Positions 7,886-17,600 of a DNA stretch of 64,000 nt are shown here, one piece after another. The notes beneath the pieces were generated by a model that saw nothing but the letters and a program-made list of their open reading frames with translations, did no database searches and was not told where the DNA came from. Origin of the DNA: CAZLFA01 sp964558665 (GTDB lineage: Bacteria > Desulfobacterota > Syntrophia > Syntrophales > PHBD01); NCBI GenBank assembly GCA_964558665.1, contig CAZLFA010000011.1, positions 1 to 64,000 on the forward strand. Direction: 5' to 3'. Positions within the stretch are counted from its first letter, which is position 1. Each line of letters starts with the position of its first letter. A program made the position numbers and the translations under genes.

Positions 7886-9772
7886 ATGAGTGATATTCGT
7901 TATCGACTTATCTTCAACGGTGTAGCTACAGGCTCTGACCTGAAGAGGATTTTGTACTACTTTCAAAAAGATCTTGGACTGCCCTATGAAAAGATCCAGG
8001 GTCTGATGACCAGCTCTCCCCGTATACTCCAGGAGTTCAGCAACCAGCAGGCAGCGGAGCTTGCACAGGCGGCTCTGACAAGAATCGGCTGTCTAACGCA
8101 ACTGGATACTGCTGTGTATTACTCCTATCTGCCGTTTTCCATGCCCCAGAAGCAGGAGATGCAGATCAAAAGAGAACTCAGCAAGGTTTTAAGATGCAGA
8201 ACCAGCATGGTGATATTGTGCGCCCAGATATCTATCGGCAACAGGCCGGCCATGCAGCATACGATGCTCGGATCATTTGAAGAGAAGCTCACCGGATACT
8301 TTCGCGAAAGCGATACGGTCATCGCCGTGGATGAAGACAACATTATCGTCCTGGGCTTTGCAACGGACAAAGTCGGCGTTCCGGCCATTCAGGGGAAAAC
8401 ATTGCGTGTAATGAAAAAAATCCTGGGAAATGACGTGGAAATAAAATCCGGATACGCCGTCTTCCCCGAAGAAGGGCAGACGGTGTCAAAACTGATCTAC
8501 CTGGCAGTCACGCGAAGAGATGGAAGCGCCGATGAATCCCGCGCAGGGCAGCAGGAAGAGATTGTACAGCAGCAGGAGACCGGAAAGACGGATGAAGGGC
8601 GGGAGGCGATTTCCCCTCTTCAGCTATGTTTTACCCGGGCGCGGGGAAGGATCTTCAAGAGGCTGATGAACATGGAGCTCCAGACGCTCTGGCTGGGATT
8701 GAGCCAGATACCCCAAGAACAGCAGAGAGATTTTCTGGCGAGGCTGCCGTTCGATTCCCCCCTCACCCCGGTTCTGGAAGACTATATCAGCAGCCAGTCC
8801 AAGGCATGCGCAAACCCCATGGAAGAAAGCCATTTCGCGGCAATTATACAGCAGATGGAGCTGGAAGAGGGTATCGCGGAAAGAGACATGCTTTATGACA
8901 GGATGACTTCTTCTCTTTCCCATTCGGAAGACCTCCCGACGCTTCCTTCGGTAGCGACGCAGATATATGACATCGCATCCAATCCGGAATCATCCGGTAC
9001 TGAGCTGGCCAATCTCATCATGAAGGATCCGGCTCTGACATCCAAGCTGCTCAAGACGGTGAATTCCGCCTTCTACGGCAATCCCCAGAAAATCAGTTCC
9101 GTTAAGCAGGCCGTCGTCCTTCTTGGTACGGAAGAAATCGTGGATCTTGCCTTTGGACTGGCAGCAGCCAAAGTCTTTGACACCAAACCTATCGGCGGGC
9201 TGATTGATCCGAAGATGCTCTGGCATCACGCCATCTGTACCGCTCTGATTGCGCAGAATCTGTGCAAATCCGTTCCTGCGTACCGTGATTCCGGGGTGTT
9301 CACAGCCGGCCTTCTCCACGATGTCGGCAAGATATTCCTCATAGAGAAATTCCCTGACATCTATAAAAAAACATACAGCAGCACAGCAGAGCATGATCTG
9401 CCGCTGTTCGAACTCGAAGAGGATCATTTCGGCATGAACCACGCAACCATAGGCAGAAACCTGTCGTCCCGCTGGAATCTGCCTGAACAGCTTATTTACG
9501 CTATTACCTACCACCATCAGCCGTTCAACGCATCGCGCCACTCCGGACTGGCCGCCGTAACGGGACTCGCCGACTATCTTTATTACAGGGCAACCGGCAA
9601 AGAAGACCCCTCTATGGATATTCACGGCGACAATCACTGGCTGACGGTCGGACACTGGATTTCACTGACGCAGATTTTTCCGGACATGAGCCCGCAAAAG
9701 CTGGACGAAATGACGGGAGACGCAATCTCCATTATTGAAGACAATAAGGATTACATCTCAGACACCCGCTGA
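7886..9772 (+). CDS. HDOD domain signalling protein with degenerate GGDEF-like N-terminal region
   Basis: 628 residues. The N-terminal 70 residues form a small unrecognised domain. Residues of about 95-210 (SMVILCAQISIG ... VIAVDEDNIIVLGFATD ... GYAVFPEEG) look like a degenerate nucleotide-cyclase fold in which the GG(D/E)EF signature is absent. The HDOD domain occupies about 345-545 (LPTLPSVATQIYDIASNPES, AGLLHDVGK, ITYHHQPF). HDOD proteins commonly act in output control of signalling pathways without catalysis. The class III cyclase starts 11 bp downstream, so the two form an operon and may act in one pathway. Start supported by an upstream TTGACA promoter; the ribosome site is weak. Confidence 0.82.
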   Translation: MSDIRYRLIFNGVATGSDLKRILYYFQKDLGLPYEKIQGLMTSSPRILQEFSNQQAAELAQAALTRIGCLTQLDTAVYYSYLPFSMPQKQEMQIKRELSKVLRCRTSMVILCAQISIGNRPAMQHTMLGSFEEKLTGYFRESDTVIAVDEDNIIVLGFATDKVGVPAIQGKTLRVMKKILGNDVEIKSGYAVFPEEGQTVSKLIYLAVTRRDGSADESRAGQQEEIVQQQETGKTDEGREAISPLQLCFTRARGRIFKRLMNMELQTLWLGLSQIPQEQQRDFLARLPFDSPLTPVLEDYISSQSKACANPMEESHFAAIIQQMELEEGIAERDMLYDRMTSSLSHSEDLPTLPSVATQIYDIASNPESSGTELANLIMKDPALTSKLLKTVNSAFYGNPQKISSVKQAVVLLGTEEIVDLAFGLAAAKVFDTKPIGGLIDPKMLWHHAICTALIAQNLCKSVPAYRDSGVFTAGLLHDVGKIFLIEKFPDIYKKTYSSTAEHDLPLFELEEDHFGMNHATIGRNLSSRWNLPEQLIYAITYHHQPFNASRHSGLAAVTGLADYLYYRATGKEDPSMDIHGDNHWLTVGHWISLTQIFPDMSPQKLDEMTGDAISIIEDNKDYISDTR

Positions 9773-9783
9773 GGATTCAACCG

Positions 9784-11049
9784 ATGAGCGCAACAGATAA
9801 CAAAGACAAGATATTGTCGTCAGCCGAAAAGGATGTCTTCAAGCGGCAGTACTTGAAGATGCGGGTCAACTACGAAAACAAGATAAGGGAGCTCTCCATC
9901 ATTAAAGAGCTCGTCGATACGCTTCGCCTCACCGGCGTGTATGACAGGAATGTCCTGTTTTACAACCAGTTGCAGATTGTCAAGAAATATACATCCCTGG
10001 AGCAGGCATTTCTCCTGCTGATGAATGATGAAGTTCAGAAACTGGAACTGGTGGCTAATGCAGACGACAACACCATGGTCGTCCAGAAATTTTTTCTTGA
10101 ACCCAACCTGGGCACGGCAGGCCAGGTTCTGACTGAGAAAAGGCCGGTCATGATCAATGATATCGAGGAATCCTGCACACCGGCGGAGAAGAGATGGCTG
10201 CGCGGCAAGTCTCTCCTTGGGATCCCGGTAATGCATAATGACGATGCAGTGGGAATTCTGGCCCTCGTACACACCAGGAAAAGCGGATTCGACCAGAACG
10301 ATGTCAACTTCTTCCGGCTGGTTGCAGACCAGGTATCGACAGCGGTTGTCCTTACAAGGATCTATTCCCAGATGCTGAAGGAAGAGAACAAGCGCTTCCT
10401 GCTGAGCCGGTTCTTTTCCAAGAATGTTACAGATGAAATACTGGGAAGCAAGGGATTGCTCAGGCTCGGGGGTGAGAGGAAAGAGGCGACGATCATGTTT
10501 GCGGACCTTCACGGCTTCACCGCCATTTCTGAGAGGCTTGACCAGGAAGAGGTCGTCAGGCTCCTCAATGCCTTCTTTTCCAACATGACACCGATCATCT
10601 TTAAAAACGAGGGTACGCTGGACAAACTGCTGGGCGACGGCATGATGGCTATTTTCGGGGCACCCATATCCCGTGAAGACGATCCGATACGCGCCATCAA
10701 GGCCGCTATCGAGATGATGACCGCCCTTCGCTCCTTTAACGACGTCCATCAACCCGACGGATGGCCCCGGCTTACGATGTGCATAGGCGTCAACACCGGC
10801 GAAGTTGTTGCCGGTTATATCGGCTCCGAAGACCATCTCAACTACACGGTCGTCGGAGACGCCGTCAACGTTGCTCAGCGCCTGCAGTCGATCGCCTCAG
10901 AAAGCGAGATCCTGATCAGTAAAACAGTCAGGGACGCCATCAAGGAAAAAGAGCATGAGCTGATAGAATTGAAGGGGCTTACAGCGCTTCCACCTCAAAA
11001 GGTCAAAGGGAAGCAGGAGGCTATAGAAGTATTCCGTGTCGAGTATTGA
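9784..11049 (+). CDS. GAF domain / class III adenylate-guanylate cyclase
   Basis: 421 residues, soluble. After a coiled-coil start, a GAF domain at about 45-195 (TSLEQAFLLLM ... LGIPVMHNDDAVGILALVH) is followed by a class III cyclase domain at about 235-400. Metal-binding aspartates are visible in MFADLHGF and GDGMMAIFG, a substrate-contact Lys in TLDKLLGD, and the transition-state region in YTVVGDAVNVAQRL. All key residues for making cAMP (or cGMP) therefore look present. GAF would provide ligand or redox control. It is the second gene after the HDOD protein. A hairpin repeat begins about 50 bp after the stop. Confidence 0.88.
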   Translation: MSATDNKDKILSSAEKDVFKRQYLKMRVNYENKIRELSIIKELVDTLRLTGVYDRNVLFYNQLQIVKKYTSLEQAFLLLMNDEVQKLELVANADDNTMVVQKFFLEPNLGTAGQVLTEKRPVMINDIEESCTPAEKRWLRGKSLLGIPVMHNDDAVGILALVHTRKSGFDQNDVNFFRLVADQVSTAVVLTRIYSQMLKEENKRFLLSRFFSKNVTDEILGSKGLLRLGGERKEATIMFADLHGFTAISERLDQEEVVRLLNAFFSNMTPIIFKNEGTLDKLLGDGMMAIFGAPISREDDPIRAIKAAIEMMTALRSFNDVHQPDGWPRLTMCIGVNTGEVVAGYIGSEDHLNYTVVGDAVNVAQRLQSIASESEILISKTVRDAIKEKEHELIELKGLTALPPQKVKGKQEAIEVFRVEY

Positions 11050-11097
11050 GGGCTATTCCATATCAGAGTGCAGATTGCGTTGACATCTCCGTGAGAT

Positions 11098-11219
11098 TAT
11101 GCCGGTCAAAGAGGTTTTCAAGCGGCGAATCAAATATTTTTCCTGTGAAAAATATTCTGAGCAGCGGAAAACCTCTTTGACCGGCATACCAAAGGGTATT
11201 ACTTTTTTTATCTCGTAAT
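11098..11219 (+). repeat. Dispersed hairpin repeat, copy R1
   Basis: The arms at 11098-11119 and 11167-11188 are perfectly complementary over 22 bp. Inside is the asymmetric core of the family: GCGGCGAATCAAATATTTTT on the left and AAAAATATTCTGAGC on the right. The flank to about 11219 (an A/T-run between GTATTAC and CGTAAT) is shared with copy R6 in inverted orientation. The element lies between two convergent gene ends and could also serve as a transcript end. Confidence 0.85.
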
Positions 11220-11225
11220 ATGGGA

Positions 11226-12281
11226 TTATCTCTGCGCTGAAATCGGACCGTTGATCTGTTTTATTGTCTTGAAGAGGACTTCCGCTACGCACTTGTTTCC
11301 TTCCGGGGTGAGGTGATCATCCAGTATATAGAAGTTGTCACTTGTCAGATACTCCGACATGTCCAGAACAATCATTCTTTTTATGTATGGGGGATAATCT
11401 GCGCCGGCAATCCTTTTTTTCAGTGTCGAAGTGAAGGCGTTCATCTGATTCTTGCCGTTCATTTCAAAGGCGATGATTTGCACTTCAGCCAGGTCCAGGC
11501 CGCTCTTGACAATGGCGTGAAGAAACAATTCCGCCTCGTCTTTGTCAACCCGTATCGCTGTCACGTCCCTTTTCTCTTCTTTTTTTTCCTGTCTCTCTTT
11601 CGCCTCATGAATTTTCTTATCCAGCTTCAGCTTCAGATACTTGCCGAAGTAGTACGGCCTGTCGGCGCTGTGAATGGCTACGTATTTCTCGAACGTCTCA
11701 CGGCGCATGGTTTTAAGGCTGTTGCCGTTAAGGTAAAAATCCCTGTTCTCTTCATAGTCATCATTGCAATACTGGATAATCAGGAATTTCATATGTTCTC
11801 TGTTCACGCGTCCCAGCATCTTCATCTCTCTCACCGTGCCGTACGACGGCACGGCGGTATTGAGGACATTCGTGCCGAGCATTCGTTTCAGCACACTGGA
11901 AAACATCTCATCCTGCTCCACTCCCCAACCCAGAGCGAAGGAATCGCCGACCACGACAATTTCCGGATGTGCAAGGGATGATTCCTCATCGCGTACGCCA
12001 AGGGAGTTGACAAGGTACCGGTTGCTGAACTCTCTACCCGCAAAAATAAACTCTCCCGGGTTGAGGATATATCCCAAATCGGTATCAAAACGTCCGCATC
12101 CCTTCAGAAACTGCATGATCCGCCTTTCACCGCTGAAGACATAGAGATGCCCCATACTGTTGATTATGCTTTGCGGGCACATGCGCAGAAGTGCCGGGTT
12201 CCGGACCAGAACAAGCATGTACATTTCAAGAAGCACAAGCGCTCCCAGCACTGATCCAATTATGACAAAAAGAGACAGCAT
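11226..12281 (-). CDS. SGNH/GDSL-hydrolase-like membrane-anchored protein
   Basis: 351 residues with one N-terminal membrane helix (LFVIIGSVLGALVLLEMYML). The SGNH signature is visible: block I VVVGDSFALGWGV (Ser nucleophile), block III-like YCNDDYEE, and block V DDHLTPEGN (catalytic Asp and His). A strongly charged helix (KEERQ-rich, about residues 215-235) interrupts the domain. Such proteins often deacylate or modify surface polysaccharide, but the substrate here is unknown. A ribosome site (AAGGATC) lies before the ATG. It stands alone between two hairpin repeats. Confidence 0.72.
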   Translation of the reverse strand: MLSLFVIIGSVLGALVLLEMYMLVLVRNPALLRMCPQSIINSMGHLYVFSGERRIMQFLKGCGRFDTDLGYILNPGEFIFAGREFSNRYLVNSLGVRDEESSLAHPEIVVVGDSFALGWGVEQDEMFSSVLKRMLGTNVLNTAVPSYGTVREMKMLGRVNREHMKFLIIQYCNDDYEENRDFYLNGNSLKTMRRETFEKYVAIHSADRPYYFGKYLKLKLDKKIHEAKERQEKKEEKRDVTAIRVDKDEAELFLHAIVKSGLDLAEVQIIAFEMNGKNQMNAFTSTLKKRIAGADYPPYIKRMIVLDMSEYLTSDNFYILDDHLTPEGNKCVAEVLFKTIKQINGPISAQR

Positions 12282-12395
12282 ATCATGTGATCCTTATTTG
12301 AACAGATTTCAAACAATCCAGAAATTTTCCGGCAACATACATTTTTTCAAATAAATGGGAAAGTAAAAGATGTTAAGAACTCTTCATAAACTGCA

Positions 12396-12476
12396 ACGGG
12401 GCTTTCCAGCGGCGAATCAAAAATTTCTCCCGTAAAACGAGACGGGAAAAATATTCTGATCCGTAGAAAGCCCCGT
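12396..12476 (+). repeat. Dispersed hairpin repeat, copy R2
   Basis: The outer arms ACGGGGCTTTC (12396-12406) and GAAAGCCCCGT (12466-12476) match perfectly. The family core GCGGCGAATCAAAAATTT ... GAAAAATATTCTGA lies between them, with an extra inner hairpin (CCCGT/ACGGG) in the loop. It sits downstream of nothing but the promoter side of the SGNH gene and just after the chemoreceptor stop, read on the minus strand. Confidence 0.85.
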
Positions 12477-12518
12477 GCGCACGACCACAGTTTTTATAAA
12501 ATCTTCCGATCCGTTTAC

Positions 12519-14135
12519 CTATCTCCTGTTGCTTGTTTCGGCCGCAAAATCTAGAAAGCCGCCCTGTTCCCTGTCTTCGTCAGTATATCTCTTCACAGCC
12601 GGAGACCGCAGAGTTCTGACACTTTTTGCCTGCACGCCGTATGCCTTCCTGGCCTGCGGCACTACGCCATTCCCGCCTTCCATGATAATGTTCAGCTCCG
12701 CGACAATATGATTCACCTCTTCCGCCAGTGCGGCCAGCTCCTCAGAGGCAGCGGCTGTTTCCTCCGAATTTGCCGCGTTCTGCTGGACGACCTTATCCAA
12801 TTCCACAGTCGTTGAACTTATCTGGCTTACCCGCATGCTCAGCTCTTTGCTGGCATTGGTTATGTCAAGCATCTTGTCGCCCATGACGGTTGCCGATTCC
12901 ACGATCTCTTCAAAATTGTCATTTATTCCCTTTATACCCTGTGATGTCTGAATGACGCGCTTTATATTGCTGTCCAGCTTATCACGGGTGTTCTTCGCAG
13001 CATCCGCGGCACGGATGGCCAGATTCCTGACTTCTTCAGCCACGACGGCAAACCCGACCCCGGCATCACCCGCTCTGGCGGCCTCCACAGCCGCGTTCAG
13101 GGCAAGCAGATTAGTTTGAAAGGCAATCTCGTCAATCGTCTTGATGATCTTCAGCATTTCACTGGCATCGTCTTCGATCTGCCGCATACCCTGCGTCATC
13201 TCCACCAGCGACTTGAGCGACTGCCCTGATTTTTCGATGTTCTGCTTCATAAGATGGTCGGCGCCTGCCGTCAGTTTAGCAACATCCGTACTCATGTTCG
13301 CCATTTCTGACAGAGACTCGGACGTATTCTCCAGTCCCGCCGCCTGTTCGCTCGCCCCTTCCGCCAGATGCTGGCTTGCCTCGGAAACTTGAGAAGATGC
13401 AGTTATCAACTGACTTGCCGCCTGCTTGAGCCGATTGCTTATGATATTCAGTTTGCCGGACATATAACGTGCAGCCAGATAACAGAACACTATCGCCAAG
13501 AGCAGGATGCTCAACTGAATACCCAGAATGACCATGCTGTTTTGTTTGCCGACGGCTTGCAGATTATGAGCCGTTGCCAGGATTTCATCCTCATAGGAAC
13601 CGGCGCCAATGATCCAGTCAAGCGGCTTATAGTGAACCAACCGGGCAAGCTTCATCCTCGCCTCTTTGTCACCCTGATTCTTCCACGGATACCTCAATTC
13701 TCCTACAGTGCCCGGCTTAAGCGTCGTCGCTTTCCTGATAATCTCCTGGACGAAGAAATTGCCGTCAGAATCCTTTGCCTGCCAGATGTTTTCACCATCA
13801 CGCTTCCCTTCCATGGAAACGATGTAGTTGCCCTTTGAATCAAGAACGTACACATACCCTGTCGTCCCTATCTTGATTGTCTTCATATAGTCCTTCAGAT
13901 TCTTCTCCGCCGCGGCGTCTCCCCCTGCCGGCAGCATGAGGCACATTGCATAGAGGTTCTGGACCGTATGGTCAAGATCGATTCTGGCGGCTTTGACGCT
14001 CTCATCCGTTACGGTCTTCATCATCTGATTGTTCTGGTAAAATACAATGACGGAAATAATCAGCAGCGGGATTGCTGTAAGTAAAATTCCTCCGACAACA
14101 AGCTTAACCTTAAACGACTGTTGCAGCATCGACAT
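12519..14135 (-). CDS. Methyl-accepting chemotaxis protein with single Cache sensor domain
   Basis: 538 residues. A membrane helix at about 12-33 and one at about 188-212 bracket a periplasmic Cache domain of the sCache_2 type (GTTGYVYVLDSKGNYIVS ... DWIIGAGSYEDEI). The cytoplasmic part carries the highly conserved hairpin tip (DEIAFQTNLLALNAAVEAAR ... GFAVVAEEVRNLA) that binds CheA/CheW. A canonical HAMP is not obvious after the second helix, and there is no C-terminal CheR-tether pentapeptide. The ligand is unknown; sCache_2 receptors often bind small organic acids. Strong ribosome site AAAGGAGG. About 180 bp separate it from the STAS gene. Confidence 0.9.
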   Translation of the reverse strand: MSMLQQSFKVKLVVGGILLTAIPLLIISVIVFYQNNQMMKTVTDESVKAARIDLDHTVQNLYAMCLMLPAGGDAAAEKNLKDYMKTIKIGTTGYVYVLDSKGNYIVSMEGKRDGENIWQAKDSDGNFFVQEIIRKATTLKPGTVGELRYPWKNQGDKEARMKLARLVHYKPLDWIIGAGSYEDEILATAHNLQAVGKQNSMVILGIQLSILLLAIVFCYLAARYMSGKLNIISNRLKQAASQLITASSQVSEASQHLAEGASEQAAGLENTSESLSEMANMSTDVAKLTAGADHLMKQNIEKSGQSLKSLVEMTQGMRQIEDDASEMLKIIKTIDEIAFQTNLLALNAAVEAARAGDAGVGFAVVAEEVRNLAIRAADAAKNTRDKLDSNIKRVIQTSQGIKGINDNFEEIVESATVMGDKMLDITNASKELSMRVSQISSTTVELDKVVQQNAANSEETAAASEELAALAEEVNHIVAELNIIMEGGNGVVPQARKAYGVQAKSVRTLRSPAVKRYTDEDREQGGFLDFAAETSNRR

Positions 14136-14316
14136 GATAATATCCTCCTTTTCCTGAGCTTACGTATTTTGATTTACTGATATATTGTCGTGTCTTCCCG
14201 TTTCAGAGAAAACCTGTCTTCAATCTGAAGATTCCATCCCGGCGGTCTTTCAACTGTGTCACTGCACGGGATGCAGCTTTGCATCTTTATCCGCGGACAA
14301 GTATTCTGCGGCCTGA

Positions 14317-14619
14317 TCACTTGCCGGAGATGGTGAATATTGTTTCCAGCTTCAGTTCATGAAAAAGCTGCAGAATATCATTTTGCACATTCACCAGCAG
14401 GACCCTCCCTCCCTGCATGGCAATGTTCTTGTAGAAAAGGAGGAGCTTTCCTATTCCCGAACTGCCGATGTAGGATACATCAGACATGTCTATGGTCACT
14501 TCCTTGAGAGCAGCCAGTTCTCGAAGTTTTGCCTTCAACGCCTCGGCCCCCTTTTCATCAACGTCACCCCTGATTTCAACTCTCCCGCTATTTTCATTCC
14601 GGCTTACTGTGATTTCCAT
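14317..14619 (-). CDS. STAS-domain anti-sigma factor antagonist (SpoIIAA/RsbV type)
   Basis: 100 residues, a single STAS domain. The phosphorylatable serine lies in the typical context VTIDMSDVSYIGSSGIGKLL. It follows the PAS/GAF/SpoIIE/HATPase gene by about 33 bp, and AAAGGAGATG precedes its start. In known partner-switching systems an HATPase kinase phosphorylates this serine and a SpoIIE-type phosphatase removes the phosphate; both activities are predicted in the upstream gene product. Confidence 0.88.
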   Translation of the reverse strand: MEITVSRNENSGRVEIRGDVDEKGAEALKAKLRELAALKEVTIDMSDVSYIGSSGIGKLLLFYKNIAMQGGRVLLVNVQNDILQLFHELKLETIFTISGK

Positions 14620-14652
14620 ATGGCATCTCCTTTGCTTATTTATTGTTTCCGG

Positions 14653-17600
14653 TCATGATTGCTTTTCCCGTCTCCAGATATTGAACGTTGAAGCCGGCTT
14701 CCTTGTATTAAAACCATCCGCATGCCTTGAAAAATAGGCGATCAGGTGTCTTCCGCCGCTAAGCCATTCCACCTCTTCCGTCAGCAGCCGGATAAGGAAG
14801 TTGCCGCGGCCGTCCGAATTCAAAATATTCTGCATATCCGTCGGATCATAGCTCCTCTCTGAATCGAATCCGTCCCCTTCATCTATAACTTCGAGAACAG
14901 CGTCATTACCGTAACGTCTGCGGACGCTTATTTTTTTCAGCGGGTTCTGTTTGTTTCCATGGCGCCATGCGTTAGCCAGGGCCTCTTCCAACACCATCCT
15001 CAATCTCGTCTCCGGTGAGGCAAATCCCCTGTCCAGCCATTCTTTCCGCATTTTTTCCAAAAGCCCGTTAAGACAACCGGTGAATTCGTCGACATCACCG
15101 GGGCACACAACATCCTCAATGCTGTCCGTGCTGTCTTCCAGCTCCAGCCCCAGCAGAGTGATGTCGTCCCTGCCGTCCCGGGAAGCGGCTGAGGTATCCG
15201 GACCGCTGCCCTTGGCTGCGCTGAAGAGCATTTTCATGATTATCGATACGGGAAGGCGGGGGTCGGTCTTTACTATGGATGATGCTATAGCGACTATGTC
15301 ATCCGTGCGCAGAACCGGTTTTCCATAACTGCGGGGAAGATCGGCAAGACCGTCCGTATAGAATATAAGTTTATCGCCTGTCTCGAGAGCAATTTCACCG
15401 GCGTCAAAAGCGATCTCCTTGCAGAATCCGATCGGAAGATTTCCGCCGTCCCCTTCGACGCCCGGCAGAGAGATAACTTCCCGGCCACGAATCAGCAGGA
15501 AAGGAGGATGACCTGCCGATGTAAAGCGCATTTTCATGTCTTGATGATGAATTTCAGCATTGATGGCCGTAAAGAAGTTATCCTCTCCGAAAAAGCTCAG
15601 GTTGCATATTTCCTCGTTCAAGCGGGTGACGACATGCTCAACCGCCGTGTCGGTCTTGTTTACCAGCAGGGCATTATGAATGAGGTCGGTTACAATGCTT
15701 CGCAGGATGCAGCTTACTTCATGCCCCGATTGATCTTTCAGGCTGACTACCGATTTTTGCATTCCCGGGTACCATTTGGTAAAATTCTTGACGAAAAAAT
15801 GGTCCCCGCCCTCCGCATAACAGGGCACATACTCGGAAGTGACAAACAGATCCACGCCGCCGGCAAGTCTGGTGTGCCGGTAAGGCCGCGGATTGATCAT
15901 GGCAAGGATGTTTTTAGCCAGGTCGATATTGACATCCTGCTTCTGCAGAAGATCCTTGAGATAGCTGTTCGCCGTCATCAGTTCACTTGTGCGTTCGGCA
16001 ACCCGGGTTTCCAGTTCGGCATGAGCTTTTTGCAGCGACTGCTGCGCCTTCTTGTGCTCGGTTATATCCGCAAGCGAGGCGACACTTTTCGTTGTCCCGG
16101 GAATCATGTCGATATTTATATAGATATCCCTGACCACGCCGTTGATGTCTTTAAGCCTGAATTCATACTGCTTCAATGCTGATTCCGGACGGGAACGGCG
16201 TTTCCGGTGCATTCCCAGCATCTCCTCAAGGTTCTCGGGAACGACAAACTCCGTCCATTTCTTTTTTCCCTCTATCTCCTCTTTCGAATAACCGGTAAGC
16301 CTTGTAAACTCGTTATTCACCAGAGAAATTGTTGTGTCCTTTTCTATTATCAGCATGGCGGAGCCGGTGTTTTCAAATACAGTGCGGTACTTCGTTTCCG
16401 AATCCCGCAGTTCCCTGTTTTTCTGCGCCCGCACAATTTCAATGGCGGCAAGATTACCGAAAAGCTGTATGGTATCCAGATCATTTTGTGAAAACTCGGT
16501 CAGCCTGCGGTTAGCTACATGGAGATAACCCAGAACAAGCTCCCCGGCCTTGACCGGCACAGCCATTATCGAGACTATTCCCTCATCGATGACTGTTTCA
16601 TCAACTAAACGCCTTATTTCCCTGTTCCTGACATCTTTACCGGCAGAATCCTCCCCGGCGGAATTTCCACGTTTCCCGACTATGGGCAGGTGCAGATGCT
16701 TGAATGCATCCGACTCGATGCCGAAGAAAGAATGCATGCATAAGTGCTTATGCGTTTCATCCGCGTAGACGATAAAGGCGACATCCGCGCCCACGATGGT
16801 TCGGCTTTTTTCCACGATGAAGGCCAGATTGTCTTCAAGGCTCTTCTCCGCCGACATATGGAGAGCCAGGTCATAAAGCACGTTGAATTTTCCCAGTTCG
16901 TTCTTGAGCCTGAACTCGATGTCCTTAATATGCGTAATGTCACGAATGCTTTCAATTGCCCCTATTATTTCCCCCTGTGAATCGTAAAAGGGTTTGGCTA
17001 TGCCCCAGAGATACACCTGCTTCCCTTTCAGGGAGACCACATGGGATTCGGCGACCAGCGCATCTCCCCTCTGGACAACATCCAGATATCTGTTGTCCTC
17101 CCGCTTTGAGGGATCAACGGCTAAGTCGATAAGGATCGGCTGCCTTACGCCGTAAAAGGGAAGGGAGTATTCATAATCACCCCTGCCCAGGATATGCTGC
17201 ATATCGACACCGGTAAGTTCCTCCATGGCGCGGTTCCAGACAATGACGCGGTTCTGCCTGTCGATAACAAAGGTGGGATCGGGAAGAAAATTAATAACCT
17301 CGGCAAGAATATACTCCGACCGCTGCTTTGCCTCTTCTGCCCGGACCCGTTCGTTTATTTCGGATTTAAGATCCTCGTACGCCTGAGAGAGCTCCCCTGT
17401 ACGTTCCTGAACACGCTGTTCCAGTTGCACGTTCATATTCGCGACGGCATCTTCAGCGATTTTTCGTTCCGTAATGTCATGCAGAATGCCGACGACGTGC
17501 GTGATCTTTCCCGCCTCATTTCTGACAACTCTGGCGTTATCCTCCATGAAGCAGGTTTTTCCGTCAGCGGTCAGCATTTTTATTGTAATGGGTATTTCAT

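Noticed and set aside
9820..10836. 338-codon minus-strand open frame opposite the GAF-cyclase
   Set aside because: The plus-strand gene has all cyclase motifs; long antisense frames are common at this base composition.
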